DNA from: Datisca glomerata
Lineage: Eukaryota > Streptophyta > Magnoliopsida > Cucurbitales > Datiscaceae
NCBI GenBank assembly: GCA_003255025.1
Contig: QANY01002375.1
Coordinates: 1,240,001 to 1,304,000 of the forward strand
Direction: 5' to 3'
DNA: 64,000 bases
A program made the translations under genes and the position numbers. Positions 1-11,392 of the stretch are shown in pieces; position 1 is the stretch's first letter, and each line of letters begins with the position of its first letter. The notes beneath the pieces are model-generated. The model did no database searches and had not been told where the DNA came from. It saw nothing but the letters and a program-made list of their open reading frames with translations.

Positions 1-1127
1 CATATATGCTCTCAATTGCGTAATGTGTTGGTTTTTTCAAATATTTTTTTGGGTTTGTGATTTATTTCAAAACCCATATTGAGATTGATTTAATTTCTCT
101 TTCTTTCCTCCAATATCTACAAACACGTTCTCCTTAAAAAAGAAAGAATAAAAAAATCACCATGTGATTGAAAATGAAGATAATTCAGATGGTGAGAATA
201 TTTCTCTCCTATCTTCTATTTGGTCTAAATTTTAAATTCAGTCTTATCTTGATCTAGTTGCAGGCATATTAATAGGGGATAAGTGACAGTATTTGATTGG
301 CGATGCAATATAGCAATTATTATTATCGAGAAATATGAGATAGTTGAGAAAGTCCATACTTAGCAATATTGTCTTTCCTAGCCATTCTCCGTGTGAATCT
401 TGGATTTCTAAGTACACATATTGAATATTAGTTGGAATAATGTAAAAAATATGACTCAAATTTGTTAGAGATTAAGTTTCTTATTTTATGGAGATATTTG
501 ATGAAAAAATTTGCGTGATATTGTGTATTGAATGAGTTTCCTAATTCTAATATTAGGAAACGAATGGTTTTGGAAAGTTATAAATATGGTGGCTCTGTTT
601 TCACAAATAGTGAGAAGTGACTCTACCTTAAAGGGAGTACCGTGTGGTGAGAAGTCTTTGTTCTAAGAGATATATGATAGTTTTTAAGATAAGAGAATGG
701 TGCTATATCTCAGGAGGGGGTAGCTCATGATATTGAGAGGCTTAGTCAGAGGACTTCGCCCGTGCTGAAATAATTTTCAAGCTAGTAGGTTGGTCCTACT
801 TCGGTCGAGGAGGGATGACTTTGTCTATGCTAGTTAAAGTTGCTAAATATGGTAGAGACATTGACAATGCACGGACGATCAATATCATCACAAGGTATGG
901 TTTTGTGGTTTGTGTGTATTGAGTCTAAATTTAGATGTAATAAGATTTGAGTTGGGTGATTGTGTTAATTGTATTATGTAATGACGATATTAGTGAGATA
1001 TCTATAGATGTAGTAATTTGGTCAAACCATGTTTAAAATATTATTTTATTATTTATTTATGACACTTAGAAAATATTAAAGGATTGCATTTCCATTGTTT
1101 GTAGTATTTGAAATATGTAAAAATAGT
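1..1127. other. AT-rich sequence without a recognisable gene
   Basis: No reading frame here has family features. Around 570-900 the composition is more mixed: a TATA-like tataaatatgg lies near 578 and a purine run caggagggggta near 711, so a decayed LTR or leader is possible, but no second copy was found in the window. The last 75 bases (about 1053-1130) resemble part of 52030-52090 and may be a dispersed repeat. Confidence 0.4.
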
Positions 1128-1132
1128 TCTAT

Positions 1133-1259
1133 TGAAAGAACCAAGAAGAGCTTCAAGAAGGTGATCGTGTAATTGATATTTCAGTACCATTAGTAAAACC
1201 ATACAAAGCAATGCTTAATATAGGCTTACAAAAGCTAACCCGAGAAGAGAGAAAAACTG
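1133..1259 (-). repeat. 3' LTR remnant of copia element 1
   Basis: About 127 bp align to the 5' LTR of the same element at 11456-11582 (shared blocks such as ggtgatcgtgt and ttgatatttcagta). Past 1259 the similarity stops and RNase H sequence begins, so a deletion has removed the LTR's U3 part, the polypurine tract and the end of RNase H. What is left is the R/U5 side of the LTR. Confidence 0.8.
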
Positions 1260-1261
1260 AT

Positions 1262-1668
1262 TCTGGCGTGTAACACTGGATTGGAAGCCAGAGCTAAAGC
1301 ATTAAGGTTGTTACACCATAGTATATGAGGCTGACAAAGGGATAAGTGAAGCTCAGATAGAGGGCTTTGAATCCAACAAATCAAGAAGTAGCATTGTTCA
1401 TAACATGATATTCACTCTCTATGATAGACCTGAAAATGTCATTTTGCTTCTTTGATGACCATGATATAAGGCTACCTCCTAGAAACACCATGCTTGCATC
1501 TGTAGAACGCTTGTCATCAAGATTTCTAGCCCAATCTGCATCATAACAGGCTTGTATAGACAAAGATTTAGATGGTTGCAGCAGTAAACCAACTGAAACA
1601 GTCCCTTTCAAATACCTCGATATTCTCTTGCATGACTGCCAGTGAATCATGGTTTGTGCAAATACTAG
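1262..1668 (-). pseudogene. copia RNase H domain (broken)
   Basis: RNase H of the copia pol polyprotein degrades the RNA strand during reverse transcription. Reading leftwards from 1650 the frame shows RYLKGT, YDADWA, DDKRSTDAS, FLGGSLISWSSKKQ and ESEYHVMNNATS, the usual copia RNase H block. A frameshift at about 1381 moves the end to another frame, where WIQS, a Cys-Asn-Asn-Leu form of the usual CDN motif, and ALASNPVLHARI follow. The domain stops short at about 1262, at the junction with the LTR remnant, and lacks the usual C-terminal tail. Confidence 0.85.
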
Positions 1669-2323
1669 CTTAGTTTGTTAATGATAAAACTTACATCAGG
1701 TCTAGACATCTGCAAATATTGTAAAGCACCAATTGTGCTTCTAAAGAGAGTTACATCAGGAAAAAGTTTCCCCTCTATTTTAGACAACTTAAAAAAATTA
1801 CTTGTAGGGGCTGGCTTAGCTCCATCCATCTTAGTCTTGATAAGTAGATCATCTATATACTTTGATTAAGAAACAAAAAACCAGATGAAGGTCTGCAGAC
1901 TTCAATTCCCAAAAAGTAGTAAATCTAGCTTAAATCTTTGAGAGCAACGCTTTTATTCAGATCATGAACAACTTTAGTAATGAGATGCATATTGCTTCCA
2001 ATAAGTAGTACATCATCTACATAAACTAAGAGATATAATACAACCAGGAAGTATGAAAGATCAAAAGAGAGGTATCTGAGATGGAAGCTTTAAAACCCCA
2101 CTGAAGAAGAGCAGTTCTCAACCTCTCATACCAAGCCCTTGAAGCCTATTTAACGCCATAAAGGGCTCTATTTAGTTTGCATACATTACTTGGTTTGGAG
2201 AGATCTTTGAATCCTTTAGGTTGTGACATGTATATTGGTTAATGTATATAACCATTCAAAAAATTATTATGTACATCAAGTTGTTTGATAGACCACCCAA
2301 AAGAGACAACAAGATGAAGGATG
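1669..2323 (-). pseudogene. copia reverse transcriptase, C-terminal part
   Basis: This is the downstream part of the RT of copia element 1. Reading on the minus strand from 2323, the residues LHLVVSFGWSIKQLDV open the conserved 'QLDV.NAFL.G' block, here with NNFLNG. The catalytic box is intact as LVYVDDVLLIGSN (YVDD codons on the complement of 2012-2023). Frameshifts and stops separate the blocks. The upstream part of the same RT continues at 9194, on the far side of the nested Gypsy element, so this is one gene cut in two. Confidence 0.85.
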
Positions 2324-2328
2324 ATTCG

Positions 2329-3622
2329 TGATGAGTATGAAATTTTAGATAATCTTAACTTCTATTTTGTTGGTTCTTTTAGATTTATTGCTTGATTTAT
2401 GTTTATTTTTATTTTTATCTTTTAGGTTAGATATTCAAATGCATTTGGGTTAATTTTGAAAGATTTGGAAGGTAAACAGGTAGAAAAAAATGAGAAAAGA
2501 ACGAACTTGGGCAGAAGGGCCAGCGTTGCAATGCTGGGCGCAGAACAGCACACCAGCGCCGAGGCGCTGGCATCTCAGCGCCATAATGCTGGACGTTGAG
2601 CGCAAGAACAGAATGCCAGTGCGGCGACGCTGGCCGCGGCGAGTAGAAACAGAATACCAGCGTCGCGACGCTGACGCGATAATGATTTTATTCTTCTCGA
2701 TGTTTACTCCAATTTTATCCTTATCAAACCCTAGTGTATAAATAGAATATTTTAGGGTTATTTTGAGGTTATCTTTGGACGTGAGAGACGGAGAAAAAAC
2801 TTTTTTGGAGAGGAGACGAAGACGGATCCAACCGGGAGATGGATCTCAACTTCAATTTCCTATTTAAATCTAGTTTTCTTCTCATTTTTTCTATGTTCAT
2901 ATTATAATTTTTTTCTTATTTTAGTATGTTTTAGTTTTCCTATCTAAGGCTACAACGTAGCCAAACCATGATTGTTCTTAATTTTGATTCTCAATTTAAT
3001 CGATGTTTATTCATTATTGCTGAGTGTTGTAATCTATTCTTAATGCTCGTGATCCTCTTACCAACTTTTATATGATTTTAGATTTAATTCTGAGTCTGAG
3101 AAGTGATGATTAAATTTGCCCTTTATTTATAACACGATTATAATTTCATAAGTTAGAGATAATTATAGATCTAGTGTAGTAATGATAATTTCTTATGCTT
3201 AATGAGTTTCAACATATTGAATCTTGACAAAGATGTGGGATTTATATTTTTTATTCATTATTATCGATGCCTGAAAAAGATTGATAATTACATTAGAGAA
3301 ATTCGTTGTCAATATTATGATAAATATTGATTATTTGAGATTCGAAATTTAGAGCATGCTTTGTTTAGTGAAATCAGAATCCCTAGATTTTTTATCTATT
3401 CAAATTTGAATTATTTATCTTTATTAAATATTAATCGCTTTAGCTTCATTAGAATTTTAGTTTAATTAAAACTCCAAACTTTTCATTATATTCAATTAGA
3501 ATTAAGGTCTAGTTAATTTTAATAGCTAATAACAATCAATCATTGTGGACGATACTCTATTTATACAATTTTTATTAATTGATGACGATAGTGTATACTT
3601 TCATTCTAGAAAAATTATAACA
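2329..3622 (+). repeat. 5' LTR of the Gypsy element
   Basis: 1294 bp, starting tgatgagtatga and ending ttataaca just before the primer site. It aligns along its length to 8042-9193. A GC-rich island at 2510-2680, unlike the AT-rich surroundings, is made of repeated short inverted motifs of the type cagcg..cgctgg. A promoter-like TATA box follows it at 2737. Confidence 0.9.
2733..2745 (+). promoter_or_regulatory. TATA box of the Gypsy 5' LTR
   Basis: The string gtgtataaatag is a good plant TATA box, placed in the first third of the LTR after the GC-rich island. The matching place in the 3' LTR (about 8320) reads gtgactaaatag, so the TATA core is lost there. The 5' copy is the only one with a plausible core promoter. 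Confidence 0.6.
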
Positions 3623-3628
3623 AGTTTT

Positions 3629-3650
3629 TGGCGTCGTTGCCCGGGATTGA
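3629..3650 (+). other. Primer-binding site, tRNA-Asp type
   Basis: tggcgtcgttgcccgggatt, six bases after the LTR end, matches the complement of the 3' end of plant tRNA-Asp (TGGCGCCGTTGCCGGGGA...) with two mismatches in the first 18. This primer is typical of Athila/Tat-type plant Gypsy elements and fixes the element as plus-strand. Confidence 0.8.
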
Positions 3651-3781
3651 TTTCATCTATTAATATTGAATTACATATCCTTAATTCTAATTTGAGTTTT
3701 ACTTTTTTCTATTTACGATTGTTTACTGTTTGAATTTTAAGACATTCTCTTAGGTGTATAAGACGGTTTGGAAGCAAAAAT

Positions 3782-4960
3782 TTGATTCCTGTAAATTCAA
3801 AAATCGAGCGAACTTGTCGTCGAAATATAAAAGTGAGGAGACAAGTTTCTAAACAACTTCAAAAAAGCATGGATGGCGTTAGAGTAAGTCTTAAAATTGT
3901 GAATAACAAAAATAACTTGGCAATTCGAGACTATGCTATGCTACTGGTCAACGAGGCTACGTCTGTCATTCAACGTCCCGTTATTAATGCCAACAATTTT
4001 GAGATTAAGTCGGCTATTATTCAAATGGTGGAAGCTAATCAATTATTGATTTATATAATGATGACCCAAATGTTCACATAACCATTTTTTTCAAAATTTG
4101 TGAGACATTCAAGCGCAATAATGTCTCAAATGATGCTACTAGGCTGAGATTATTGCCATTTTCACTTAGGGATAAGACTAAGAGTTGGTTAAACTCTTTA
4201 CCAGCTGTATCAGTCACTACTTGGAATAGCCTTCCTGAGAAATTTTTGGTCAAGTTCTTTCAACCAGCCAAAACAGCCAAGATGAGGAATGATCTCATTA
4301 CCTTTGCCCAATATGATATGGAATCTCTTTATGAAGCTTGGGAGAGGTTTAAAGAGATGTTGAGAGGATGCCCACATCATGGACTCCCTGAATGGCTACA
4401 GGTTCAAAATTTCTACAATGAATTGGGAAATTCAACGAGTACACTAGTGGATGCAACAATAGAAGGTGCTTTGATGGGCAAAACACATGATGAGGCCTAT
4501 GCTTTGCTTGAAGAAATGACTATTAATTCCTATCAATGACCAACTGAGCGCAACGTACTGAGAAATATTCATGGAGTTCATGAAGTCGATGCTCTTACCA
4601 CTCTCACTACTCAAGTAGCTACACTATCCAAGCAATTGAGTTCTTTCACCGCTAATGCTAGTGTTATTCATGCTACACGGGAACTTTGTAATTTATACAA
4701 TGGACCTCATCCAGTACTGAATGTCAAGCCGGTAATCCTTTTGAGCTCTTTATCAATAAGAACATGTTAATTTTGTTAAGAATTACAATAGGCAGGATGA
4801 CTCATTCTCTAAGACCTTTAACCGAGTATGGTGAAATCACCATAATTTCTCTTAGAAGAATAGTCAAAATGTGATTAATCCACCGGTTACTACTCAGTCT
4901 CAATTTCAGCTTTAATAGCCTAAATCTTTTTTAGAAGATACTCTTGCCCAACTCACAGTC
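3782..4960 (+). pseudogene. Gypsy gag (broken)
   Basis: Gag forms the virus-like particle that packages element RNA. The N-terminal frame (3782-4081) contains NEATSVIQRPVINANNFEIK and the AIIQMV block typical of plant Gypsy gag. A frameshift near 4050-4090 passes to a second frame where DATRLRLLPFSLRDKTKSWL and a long Retrotrans_gag-type helical domain follow (FLVKFFQPAKTAKMRNDL, YEAWERFKEMLRGCPHHG, LVDATIEGALMGKTHDEAY), up to a stop at 4537. Beyond it, HEVDALTTLTTQVATLSKQL continues the family's linker. The cysteine knuckle that should follow (about 4680-4720) is degraded. Confidence 0.85.
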
Positions 4961-5129
4961 AATACTAATCAATTTATGATAAGAAAAAATGCTACACTTC
5001 AGCGGTAAGAAACTAGTATTCAGAGTCAAGTTGCATCTATTCAGAATTTAGAGCATCAAATGGGTCAGCTGTCAGAAATACTCACTCAAAGACCACAAAG
5101 TTCTCTCTCTATCGAGCAACACTAAGAGG

Positions 5130-5960
5130 AATCCAATAGAACAAGTGAACGCCATTATCCTTCATAGTGGCAAAGACTTAGCAAAACCAAAAAAAGAAAT
5201 TGTTGGGGATCCACAGCTAATTGAAGCAAGAATTGAGGTTATAGGTTATGGTTTTATCGAGAAATTAGAAAAGAAGGAAGACAAGCCTAAGTCAAAATTC
5301 TTTCCCGATAATCCTCTACCTTATGTCCCATCTATTCCATTCCCTCAGCGGTTCCAAAAGAAGAAATTGAACAAGTAGTTCTCTAAGTTTCTTGATGTGT
5401 TTAAGAAATTACATATCAACATTCTTTTTGTTGATGTTTTGGAACAAATGTCGAGCTATGTCAAATTCATGAAGGAAATTTTCTCGAATAAGAGAAAACT
5501 AGAGGAGTATGAGACAGTTGTGCTTACGGAGGAATGCAGTCCTATCTTACAAAATAAATTACCCTCGAAGTTAAATGATCTTGAAAATTTTTCTATTCCA
5601 TGCACCATTGGCAATTCTTATTTTGAGAAGGCTCAATGTGATCTTGGGATAATATCAATTTGATGTTACATTCAATTTATAAGAAGCTAGGTCTTGGAGA
5701 AGTTAACCTACGACGGTCTCTTTACAATTAGGCGATCGTTCTATTAAATATCCTCTAGGGATTATTGAGGATGTCTTTGTAAAGGCGGATAAATTTATTT
5801 TTCAGCTGATTTTATTGTTCTTGACATTGAAGAAGACCAAGAAATTCTAATTATTCTTGGTAGACCATTCTTAGCCACGTGAAGAACTCTCATTGTTGTG
5901 TAAAAATGAGAACTTATTCTGAGAATGTAAGAAGATCAAGTAATTTTTAATGTCTTCAAA
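5130..5960 (+). pseudogene. Gypsy aspartic protease region (broken)
   Basis: The protease cleaves the Gag-Pol polyprotein. AIILHSGKDLAKPKKE and PLPYVPSIPFPQRFQKKKL (5145-5378) are the usual lead-in. After one stop, FKKLHINILFVDVLEQMSSY and LTEECSPILQNKLPSKLND follow (5397-5663). The catalytic region reads CTIGNSYFEKAQCDLGIIS where the family has a 'CDLGAS' motif, so the Asp is kept but the Gly-Ala-Ser part is altered and framed out. Later blocks (LGRPF-like residues about 5858-5875) lie in other frames. Inactive. Confidence 0.8.
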
Positions 5961-5989
5961 GTAATAAAACACCCAAATGATATGAATAG

Positions 5990-6480
5990 TTGTTTGCGCG
6001 TGGATAATGCAGAAGTATGTATTTAGGAAGCAATTCATACCGCTGATCTGAGTGAACCATTTGAAGCATGTCTAGCTGGGGTTATTGACAAGGAGAATCC
6101 ATAGATTTGGGAGAGTGTTAATCTGTTGGAAGCAACCCCATCAATATTCACGAAAAGGCCTTGCGCATAATTGAGAGAAGATAAACCTAGACACCTACCA
6201 TCTATTGAAAAATCACTGGTGTTAGACCTTCATCTTTGGTACCATTTATGGGAGAAGCATCCACTCTTCATATCATCATCTATGCTTCATTAAATGGAGA
6301 ACAAGAAGGCAAATTGCTGAGAGTGTTGAAAGAGCACAAAACGGCCTTAGGGTGGTTGATATCTGACACAAAAGTGAATTTTAAATTCAATTGACAACGG
6401 GTGAAGCCATTTTTGGATGATCATTACGTCCAACTAAAGACATTAAAGGAAGCGATACCAGGAGGCAACCTGAATTTATT
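5990..6480 (+). pseudogene. RT stub joined to integrase tail (large internal deletion)
   Basis: Up to about 6375 the sequence reads as the linker and very start of plant Gypsy RT: GEASTLHIIIYASLNGEQEG, then KEHKTALGW-like residues and ISDTK. The typical RT, RNase H and integrase core motifs never follow. Instead, from about 6378, VNFKFN and QRVKPFLDDHY appear, which match the closing residues of Gypsy integrase ('FKVNGQRLKPF'). The join lies at about 6370-6390. It removes some 3 kb that an intact element would have here. Frames and stops show further decay. Confidence 0.7.
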
Positions 6481-8041
6481 TTCATTATTTCAGTTTTTTA
6501 TTAATTTATTTTACTTATTTTATTTTAGTTTATTCAAGTTTTACGTTATTAAAAAAACTATGGACAAAACATTTAGTGTCGCGACACTGACCATGTCCTT
6601 GGACGAATTTGGCTCAGGCATCATTTTCCCCTCATTTAAAGACAACATGAACAATGCAGAGAATGACGTGGATGGAAGCTCATACTTATTCAGGGAAGTT
6701 CTTTCTACTTACTCCTTTTACATAATTTTTTTAATTGAGGACAATGAAAGTTTTAAGTTTGGGGGTGGCGGTTTTATAAAAAATTAAAATTTTGACATTC
6801 TATAGTAGACAACACCAAATCCTATGATGAAATTGGTCTTGATTTTTTGATAATTTTGAAAATTTTATTAATTTGTTTATCTGTATATGTTTGAACCATT
6901 TATTGATTTTCATTTCACTTGAGAATCATGACATGTTGAGCACCTAGTCTTTAGCGTTTGATTGTCTTTTACATATAGAAGACTTTTGTGACTTAAAGAA
7001 TCAAAATGATCTCACAAGAACTCTAAAACCAGTTTAATTGTTACTCGAGGAAAAATCCTAGGCTATGCTACACTTAGGACATGATTTAGGCCATATTTGG
7101 ACCGTTGAGCTTTCCAAGTGAACCTTTTCATATTTGTTTTCCTAGTTATCCATGTTGAACCTAAATAGTCATTTTCTTTACCACCCATGCAATTACCTAG
7201 CCTTAAAAAAATTCCTTCCCAAATTACCCATTTTACTCGTGGTATGTGGAGGTTCTAGGAAAATACATGGAGCTATGACAATTTGGTTGGATGGGACGAG
7301 TTAAAAAAATTGATTTCGTGGAGTGCTAGACTTGAGTGATTAAGCTCGAAAGGGTGTCTCAACACCTAATACCCCTAAGATCAACTGGTTTGGGTGTTAT
7401 TAGCTGAAAGCTCATTAAAGAATGGAGAAGCTTAAAGAAATTAAATAAAAAATTGGTGCGGTAAATAAATCAAGTTGGGGAAAGTGATCGTTGGGGGATG
7501 TGACAAGAGAAGTTCGTTTTAGCTCATAGATTCCTAGAATGTTTTTGTATGACTATGGGTAAAGATTGAACCAAAGTAATACCCTTTATCCTACCCTAAA
7601 CTTTAGCCATACATTACAAACCTATGAAAGTCCTAATGATACTAAGTGTTGTGATTTGTCTACATTAATGGAGAGTGACATGAAAAATTATCTTATGGAG
7701 TTCTAATATAGTAATAGATTAATAGGTCCACTTTTATAAGACTTGGTTGCATCAGCTCATTTAAAACTAAAAAGTTGGATGAGTTAAGGCGACACACAAC
7801 AACTCAGGATTTTTCAAGGTAAAGTGTGAGTTGAAAATATTGTTAAAATTCTATATGATCACAATTTAGAAGATTTTTTTGGCTTATCACTATTTTGAAA
7901 TCTCTGAAGCAAGTTTAATTAGTCAAAATATTTTTTCACTTTTTTCGTAGCTTTCCATAATTATATTTTATTATTTTCTTGTTTGATTTTTTATTTTTCT
8001 TTTTGCTCGAGGACTAGCAAAACGTTAAGTTTTGTGGTATT
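6481..8041 (+). other. Gypsy 3' non-coding region and polypurine tract
   Basis: No domain can be read in this 1.5-kb stretch. A PPT-like tttaagtttgggggtggcgg occurs at about 6749. The true PPT region is just before the 3' LTR: ctcgaggactagcaaa (8007-8022) followed by cgttaagttttgtggtatt, a weakened form of the conserved 'aagtttgggggtatt' box of these elements. Confidence 0.6.
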
Positions 8042-9193
8042 TGATGAGTGTGTTTCACACTCATATTTTAGATAATCTTAACTTCTATTTTGTTTCATTG
8101 AAATTTATTGCTTGATTTATGTTTCTTTTTATCTGGAAGATCTGGTCACAAAACAGCATGCCAGCACCACAACGCTGGATGCTAGTTGCAAGAATAGAAC
8201 AGGAGCGCCACGACGCTAGCACGCGACCAACAGAAATAGAATGTCAGTGCTGCGACGCTGACGCGATAATGATTTTTTCTTCTCAATTTTTACTCTAAGT
8301 TTATCCTTATCAAAACCTAGTGACTAAATAGAATATTTGAGGGTTATTTTGAGGTTATCTTTGGACATAGGAGGTAGAGAAAAAGGGTTTTTTGGAGAGG
8401 AGATGAAGACATTTCCAACCGGGAGATGGATCGCAACTTCAATTTCCTCATTAAATCTTGTTTTTCTTCTCTTTTTCTATATGTTCGTGAATATTATTAG
8501 GATATTTTCTTCTTTTAGTATATTTTAATTTTCCTATCTGGAGCTACGATGTAACCAAACCATGATTGTTCTTTAATTTTGATTTTCAATTTAATCGATG
8601 TTTATTCATTATTGTTGAGTGTTATAATCCGTTCTTAATGCTTATGATCATCTGGTCAACTTTTACATCATTTTAGATTTAATTCTGAGACTAAAAAGTG
8701 ATGAGTGAATTTACCCTTTGTTTATAACACTATTAGAATTTCATAAGTTAGAGATAATTACGGATCTAGTGTAACAATTATAATTTATTGTGCTTAATGG
8801 GGTTCAACATATTGAATCTTGACATAGATGTGAAATTAATATTTTTGATTCATTATCATTGATACTTGGGAAATATTGATAATTACCTTAGAGAAATTCA
8901 CTGTTAATAATATGATAAATATTGATTATCTGAGATTCGAAATTTAGAGCATGCTTGGTTTGGTGAAATCAGAAAAATTTGAATTATTTATCTTTATTAA
9001 ATATTAATCGTTTTAGTTTCATGAATTTTAATTTAATTAAAAATCTAAACTTTTTGATATTCTCAATTAGAATTAAGGTCTAGTTAATTTCAATAACTAA
9101 TAACAATCAATCCATGTTGACGATACTCTATTTATAAAATTTTTATTACTTGGCGACGATAGTATGTACTTGCACTCAACAAAAATCATAATA
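8042..9193 (+). repeat. 3' LTR of the Gypsy element
   Basis: 1152 bp, starting tgatgagtgtg and ending aatcataata. It is shorter than the 5' LTR because part of the upstream promoter region is missing, and the GC-rich island is reduced (8150-8265). Its TATA core is mutated. The many substitutions between the LTRs indicate an old insertion. Confidence 0.9.
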
Positions 9194-9850
9194 ATTCTTA
9201 AGTATTTGGCTTCACAACAGGACTAAATGTCTTTGTAAAGTCAATTCTAGGGGTCTGACTAAACCCTTTTGCTACCAAGTGTGCCATAAATCTTTGTATA
9301 CTCCCATCTTAGTTCACCTTGACCTTAAACACCCACTTGTTGCCAACAACTATTACAAAAGGGTTAAAATGTACTAAATCCCATGTTTGGTTCTGAATCA
9401 AGGCAACATATCCATCTTCCATGACATGTTTCCAATTAGGATTAGCTAAAGCTTCTTTCACTGACTTAGGTTCAGCGTGATAGGGACTAAGAGAGAGAGA
9501 GAGAGGGTGTTTTGTTGCAGAAAATGCTTTAGGTTTGTATATGCCTACTTTTGATCTAGTAATCGTTGGGTGATTGCAGGTTACAAGTTGAGTAAGTGTA
9601 GGTTAGTCTGATTTGCAGGTTCAGGATCAACAAATGGAGTGTTTTGGGTTTCTCGTGTGATGTCTTTAGACAGGTAATGTGAAATAAAGGGTGGATCAAA
9701 AAGGAAAATTGTTGTTGTAGGTGGAGAGATTGATGTAGAAAGAGAATTACCACCTACAATTCGTTGTAAAGGACAAGACTCATTATATTGATTTGATAAA
9801 GAATTTCCTTGAGATGGTGTACTGTTGACATGCTCTTATTTGATTTAGGC
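9194..9850 (-). pseudogene. copia RT N-terminus and Ser/Pro linker (element 1)
   Basis: On the minus strand from about 9400 downwards the sequence carries the RT opening: a KGFSQTPRIDFTKTFSPVVK-like block ending at 9194, where the Gypsy element interrupts it. Upstream (9540-9850) is the variable linker between integrase and RT, with no conserved motif. A short (ga)n run lies at 9491-9506. Stops occur throughout. The rest of this RT is at 1669-2323. Confidence 0.75.
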
Positions 9851-9989
9851 AGCTAGTAATGGTAGAAGACCAAGAGAAACTTAAACATGAGATTTATGAC
9901 TTGCGGAAATAGTTTTGGAGAACATTTGTTGATATGAAAAATGAGATTCATTGAACACTAGAAATGTAGACTTTACCACATTTATGAAG

Positions 9990-10640
9990 ACATTTATAGC
10001 CTTCATGAGCAGCTGAATATCCTAAAAACAAGTAAAAATTAGTATGAAATCTACTTTATGAGTGTTATAAGGTCTCAAATGTAGATAATATGCACAACTA
10101 AAGGACCTAAGTAAATTGTAATTTGGTTTTTGATTAAAAAGAACATGATATGGGGAAATAAAGGACAACACAAAAAATCTAAGGGCATGGAAGCATGAGT
10201 AAGAAGAGTTAGGCTAAGTTCTATAACATGCCTATGTTTTCTCTCAATGGATCCATTTTGCTGATGTACATAGGGGCAAATATGTCTAAATTTTATCCCA
10301 TGTTCTTGAAGAAACAAAAGAAATGATTTGAATTCACCTCCCCAATCAAATTGGAGGGTCTTAATAGAGGTATCAAACTACTTTTCGACTAGACTTTTGA
10401 AGATTTTGAAGGCCTGAAGTGCTTTTGACTTAAGTCTGAGAGGAAATAGCCAAGAAAATTTTCTATAATCGTTTAGAAAACAAATATAATACATGTACCA
10501 TTCTTTTTAGATTTTAGGAGATGGACCCCATAAATCAGCGTAGACAAGTTCTAAGTGCTTTTTAGATCTCAAGTCTAAAATTTTGTGAAGAAACTTTAAC
10601 ATTTCTTGAAAAAAATTTGTTGCTATTATTTTGTCCATTA
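9990..10640 (-). pseudogene. copia integrase (broken, element 1)
   Basis: Integrase inserts the cDNA into the host genome. Minus-strand residues LELVYADLWGPSP, an FxxF-rich core, then DWGGEFKSF and FRHICPYVHQQNGSIERKHR form the rve core, with the acidic residues of the D-D-E triad visible (YADLWG, the Asp of DWGGE, and the Glu of SIERKHR). Frameshifts split the core near 10320 and stops occur elsewhere. The upstream zinc-binding part is not clearly readable. Confidence 0.8.
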
Positions 10641-11291
10641 AAGAACCTTTTTCCTCATGTATTATGAACCACATTTGCACTCATCTTTATCTTGACTTCA
10701 TTTTCAGTTTCTTGTCTCTCAATTCTGCTTTCTTGGCACATAAGCATAGATTGAACCTCCTCTACACCAAGATTCTCAAATCTTGATTATGCTTTCTTGA
10801 CGCATACGACAGGGTCATACTGGGGACAGAAACCATTTACAATATACATCACTAACTCTTGTTCAGATAAGGACTACCCAGTAACTATCAAACTGTCACT
10901 TACTCTTTTCATTTTATCATAAAACTACCTTTTGTTGATATACTACCTTTTGTTGATATACTACCTTTTGTTGTACTTTGAAGTGATCATCTCAACTGGG
11001 TCATTCTAGCTTTGGATTGATTTGTAAAGCTTCTTTCTAGAGAACACCAAACTTCAGCAAAAGTGTTATACTATGGACAGTTCCTAGAACACCCTTTGTC
11101 ATTGAACTTCTTATCCAACTCAATAGTAGTTGATCCTTCCTAACCCATACTTTGTAATATGGGTTTATCTTTCCTCCATCTACAAATTTGACTGGCATTT
11201 CTTCTAGATTAAAGATAATATCCTCTAATCCATGTCCATAAATTGCAGGGTCAATTTGTGATCTCCATAGAATGTAGTTGTTACGATCCAA
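10641..11291 (-). pseudogene. copia gag (broken, element 1)
   Basis: The frame from 11291 begins MDRNNYILWRSQIDPAIYGH, the opening of a UBN2-type copia gag, and runs to 11037. Past it, in changing frames, VSDSLIVTG, SEQELVMYIVNGF and PQYDPVV match the 'YINGLP..YD.VV' part of the family. It is interrupted at 10924-10972 by an 18-bp tandem repeat that introduces repeated stop codons. Confidence 0.75.
10924..10972. repeat. 18-bp tandem repeat within gag
   Basis: Two full copies and one partial copy of ctaccttttgttgatata. It lies in the dead gag gene and looks like replication slippage. Confidence 0.85.
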
Positions 11292-11392
11292 CGTCCTGAC
11301 ATTGCACTGCTTAAAGTGTTTGAAATTTTTTTGAAGAAGTCACAAAATTGTTTGCAGTGTTGTTGATGTTTGCAATGTTTGTCCTTCTTCGT

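Larger units (their letters stand above)
2329..9193 (+). mobile_element. Ty3/gypsy LTR retrotransposon (Athila/Tat-type), internally deleted
   Basis: The element has two LTRs (2329-3622 and 8042-9193), a primer site matching tRNA-Asp, gag and protease. Both LTRs begin tgatgagt. The flanks attcg (2324-2328) and attct (9194-9198) agree at 4 of 5 bases and act as the target duplication. Inside, gag and protease are followed by only the first residues of RT and then the very end of integrase, so about 3 kb of pol is missing. The element could at best move with help from an autonomous relative, and its gag also has stops. It inserted into the RT gene of copia element 1. Confidence 0.9.

Noticed and set aside
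244..459. 71-residue minus-strand frame
   Set aside because: No motif, no splice context, AT-driven composition; nothing supports a gene.
6481..6787. Second half of the long frame at 6401-6787 as an extra Gypsy (env-like) protein
   Set aside because: Only the first residues match a family (integrase tail). The rest is low-complexity Phe/Tyr sequence from an AT-rich region.
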